Shown here: piece after piece, positions 40,797 to 42,704 of the stretch
Position numbering within the stretch: the stretch's first letter is position 1
Layout of the letters: each line of letters begins with the position of its first letter
Assembly (NCBI GenBank): GCA_944322095.1
Contig: CALUNU010000017.1
Location: forward strand, 1 to 42,704
Direction: 5' to 3'
From: an uncultured Alloprevotella sp.
GTDB taxonomy: Bacteria > Bacteroidota > Bacteroidia > Bacteroidales > Bacteroidaceae
Length of the DNA stretch: 42,704 nt
Notes under the pieces: model-generated
The model's input: only the letters and a program-made list of their open reading frames with translations
Told to the model about the DNA's origin: nothing
Databases searched by the model: none
Translations under genes and position numbers: made by a program

Positions 40797-42344
40797 ATGA
40801 AAATAACGAACAGAACGACGGCTCTCCTCCTGATGGGCTCGGCTTTGCCGGCTGCCGTGGCAGCGCAGGGGCGCTACAACATCGTCTACATTATGACGGA
40901 CGACCATACGATGCAGATGATGAGCTGCTATGACAGCACGTTGGTCGAAACGCCCAACCTGGACCGCATCGCACGCGACGGCGTGAAGTTTGTCAACAGC
41001 TTCGTGGCCAACTCCCTCTCAGGGCCCAGCCGCGCCTGTATGCTTACGGGCAAGCACAGCCACAAGAACGGCTTCACGAACAACGAGCACGGCGTGTTCG
41101 ACGGTTCGCAGCAGACCATGCCCAAGCTCATGCAGAAGGCCGGCTACCAGACGGCCATCATCGGCAAATGGCACCTCGTGAGCGACCCCACGGGCTTCGA
41201 CTATTGGAACATCCTGCCGGCACAGGGCGACTACTACAACCCCACGTTCATCAACATGGACAAGACGCAGACGCGCGAGAAGGGATATGTGACCAACATC
41301 GTCACCGACAAGAGCATCGACTGGATGGAGCACAAGCGCGACCGCTCGAAGCCCTTCATCCTTTTCGTCCATCATAAAGCCTGCCACCGCGCCTGGCTGC
41401 CCGAAATCAAGTATCTCCACGAGTACGAGGACAAGACCTTCCCTGTGCCCGAGACGTTCTACGACCACTACGAGGGACGCCCCGCTGCCGCCGCCCAGGA
41501 GATGAGTATCGACGAGGATATGGACATGGTTTACGACGTGAAGATGTACCGCCCCGGAGCCAAGACGCCCCTCACGCCCACGTATCTCTCCATGGTGGGT
41601 CGCCTCGACACCGAGGACCGCGCCGTCTACGACCATTTCTACGACAGCCTGAGCACCGATTTCTACGCCCGTAACCTCACGGGCAACGCCCTGGCCGAGT
41701 TTAAATACCAGCGCTACATGCGCGACTACGCCAAAGTGCTCAAAAGCCTCGACGACAACGTGGGCCGCCTGCTCGACTATCTCGACGCCTCGGGCCTTTC
41801 CGACTCGACGCTCGTGGTCTACACCTCCGACCAGGGTTTCTACATGGGCGAGCACGGATGGTTCGACAAGCGCTTCATGTATGAGGAATCGCTCTCGACG
41901 CCCCTCGTCATGCGCCTGCCAAAGGGGCTCGATGCCCGCGGCGACATCACCGAGATGGTGCAGAACATCGATTATGCGCCGACGTTCCTCGAACTGGCAG
42001 GCGCTCCCATCCCCGACGATATACAGGGCGTATCGCTCGTGCCCCTGCTTGAAGGCAAACATCCGAAGAAGTGGCGCAAGTCGGTCTATTATCACTACTA
42101 CGAATACCCGGCCGAACACATGGTGAAGCGTCACTACGGCGTGCGCGACGACCGGTATAAGCTCATTCACTTCTACAATGACATTGATGTGTGGGAGCTT
42201 TATGATTTGCAGAACGATCCGCACGAGCTTCACAACCTGTACGGACGTCCCGAAATGGAGAAAGTCACAAAGCGCCTGCGCAAGGAGCTACGCAAGTTGC
42301 AGGAGCAGTATGACGACCCCATCCGCCTGCAGCCCGGCATGTAA
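40797..42344 (+). CDS. secreted Ser-type sulfatase
   Basis: 515 aa. Removes sulfate esters from a glycan. Signal peptide (MKITNRTTALLLMGSALPAAVAA), then the metal site YIMTDDHT. The active-site signature S75-x-P-S-R (SGPSRACMLTGKHSHKNG) has its serine converted to formylglycine by an anaerobic maturase not seen here. GKWHL, KPFILFVHHKACHRAW and the distal YTSDQGFYMGEHGWFDKR follow. The closest type is the S1 family of host or dietary glycan sulfatases (mucin, heparan, fucan), by resemblance. The stop codon TAA is also the first base(s) of the inverted-repeat element that follows. Confidence 0.94.
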   Translation: MKITNRTTALLLMGSALPAAVAAQGRYNIVYIMTDDHTMQMMSCYDSTLVETPNLDRIARDGVKFVNSFVANSLSGPSRACMLTGKHSHKNGFTNNEHGVFDGSQQTMPKLMQKAGYQTAIIGKWHLVSDPTGFDYWNILPAQGDYYNPTFINMDKTQTREKGYVTNIVTDKSIDWMEHKRDRSKPFILFVHHKACHRAWLPEIKYLHEYEDKTFPVPETFYDHYEGRPAAAAQEMSIDEDMDMVYDVKMYRPGAKTPLTPTYLSMVGRLDTEDRAVYDHFYDSLSTDFYARNLTGNALAEFKYQRYMRDYAKVLKSLDDNVGRLLDYLDASGLSDSTLVVYTSDQGFYMGEHGWFDKRFMYEESLSTPLVMRLPKGLDARGDITEMVQNIDYAPTFLELAGAPIPDDIQGVSLVPLLEGKHPKKWRKSVYYHYYEYPAEHMVKRHYGVRDDRYKLIHFYNDIDVWELYDLQNDPHELHNLYGRPEMEKVTKRLRKELRKLQEQYDDPIRLQPGM

Positions 42345-42537
42345 GAAACTGTTTTGAATTTATCGTGTGCTGATTTGGGATGAGTTTTTGAGGCATTTCC
42401 GTTTGTGTGATGAGGAAGATAGCGGGCTATCTGACGAAGAACAGAAGCGGAAAAGACCAAAAAATAGCCCAAAGCACACACGAAAACGAATACATCAAGC
42501 CAAGAAAAACTTTTTGGAGAAATTCAAAACAGTTTCT
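42344..42537. mobile_element. small inverted-repeat element (MITE-like)
   Basis: AGAAACTGTTTTGAATTT (42344-42361) and its exact complement (42520-42537) bracket 158 nt with no usable gene. Length and 18-bp perfect ends fit a non-autonomous transposon or the remnant of one. It begins at the last base of the sulfatase stop codon. I see no clear target duplication. Confidence 0.7.
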
Positions 42538-42539
42538 CA

Positions 42540-42704
42540 ATTTTGCTCTGCCCCGGTTTGGATATTGTTTCCGAGGATGTTTTTCAGTTTTTACGAGGAT
42601 GAAAGCAGGCTGTCTGACGAGTGAAAACGGGGAAACAGACCGGAAACAAGCTCAAAAAGGGGCGGATAAAAATACTTAATCGGAAAATTTAAGCGACAGG
42701 CTTT
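42540..42704 (+). repeat. second, diverged copy of the element's interior
   Basis: The stretch around 42585-42665 (GAGGATGAAAGCAGGCTGTCTGACGA) aligns with 42409-42480 (GAGGAAGATAGCGGGCTATCTGACGA), so the interior of the element occurs twice. The window ends within or just after this copy; an insertion sequence could follow outside. No gene is visible. Confidence 0.55.

Noticed and set aside
42367..42624. 85-codon frame beyond the sulfatase
   Set aside because: It lies in the inverted-repeat element and its duplicated interior; highly charged translation, no start signal.

Overview
The window looks like chromosomal DNA from a high-GC member of the Bacteroidales (Bacteroidota), possibly Prevotellaceae. 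Evidence for this is the Bacteroidota promoter signature (TAnnTTTG at -7, in several cases with TTTG or TTG 19-20 nt upstream), the near absence of Shine-Dalgarno sequences, and the gene types: a TonB-dependent receptor, DUF4836 and DUF6108-like proteins, small 'FEGE-type' anti-sigma factors and a Ser-type sulfatase. Most genes are GC-rich. The clear exception is the restriction-modification gene at 32185-34647, which is visibly more AT-rich.

Layout. 1-3048 (minus): recR, a small membrane protein, a family 2 glycosyltransferase and a GNAT acetyltransferase form one operon, followed by tRNA-Asp. 3603-4628 (minus): mltG. 4988-8377 (plus): lptB and a secreted S9 peptidase. 8502-8984: ferritin. 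9143-9362 (minus): two identical tRNA-Lys genes. 9478-11635 (minus): a thioredoxin-like lipoprotein, an MFS nucleoside-type transporter and a small hypothetical. 12373-15852 (plus): a DUF6108-like protein, two tandem paralogous secreted beta-rich proteins, then an ECF sigma and its anti-sigma. 16071-18605: mutS2. 18715-23078 (minus): DUF4836 lipoprotein, FtsX-like permease, MATE exporter. 23419-25863: TonB receptor. 26830-29716: two paralogous lipoproteins, a small membrane protein plus barrel, thiL. 30080-32035: groES-groEL. 32185-34647 (minus): single-chain restriction-methylase. 34997-40691: Ca2+-type P-ATPase, maltose-acetyltransferase-like enzyme, phosphoglucosamine mutase. 40797-42344: sulfatase, with a small inverted-repeat element starting at its stop codon.

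The most interesting material is between the genes. A family of intergenic elements of exactly 341 nt occurs three times in full (3165-3505 minus, 11769-12109 plus, 38372-38712 plus), and a fourth, degraded copy lies at about 26171-26274. The three full copies align without a single gap although they differ at many positions. They share fixed end sequences and a central array of CCATCCCATGG-type units. They can form a long-range helix, and one base pair of it changes on both sides in one copy. This looks like a structured RNA or a mobile/REP-like element, and I cannot assign it to a known family.

Other signals worth checking: a G9 tract plus two long perfect inverted repeats inside the restriction-methylase gene (candidate phase variation); a sigma-54-like GG-N10-GC promoter with an upstream palindrome in front of groESL; a TonB receptor whose start codon lies 8 nt past the -7 box (near-leaderless); a 66-nt intergenic repeat pair whose hairpin pairing is kept while its sequence changes; and a cluster of REP-like hairpins upstream of the phosphoglucosamine mutase gene.
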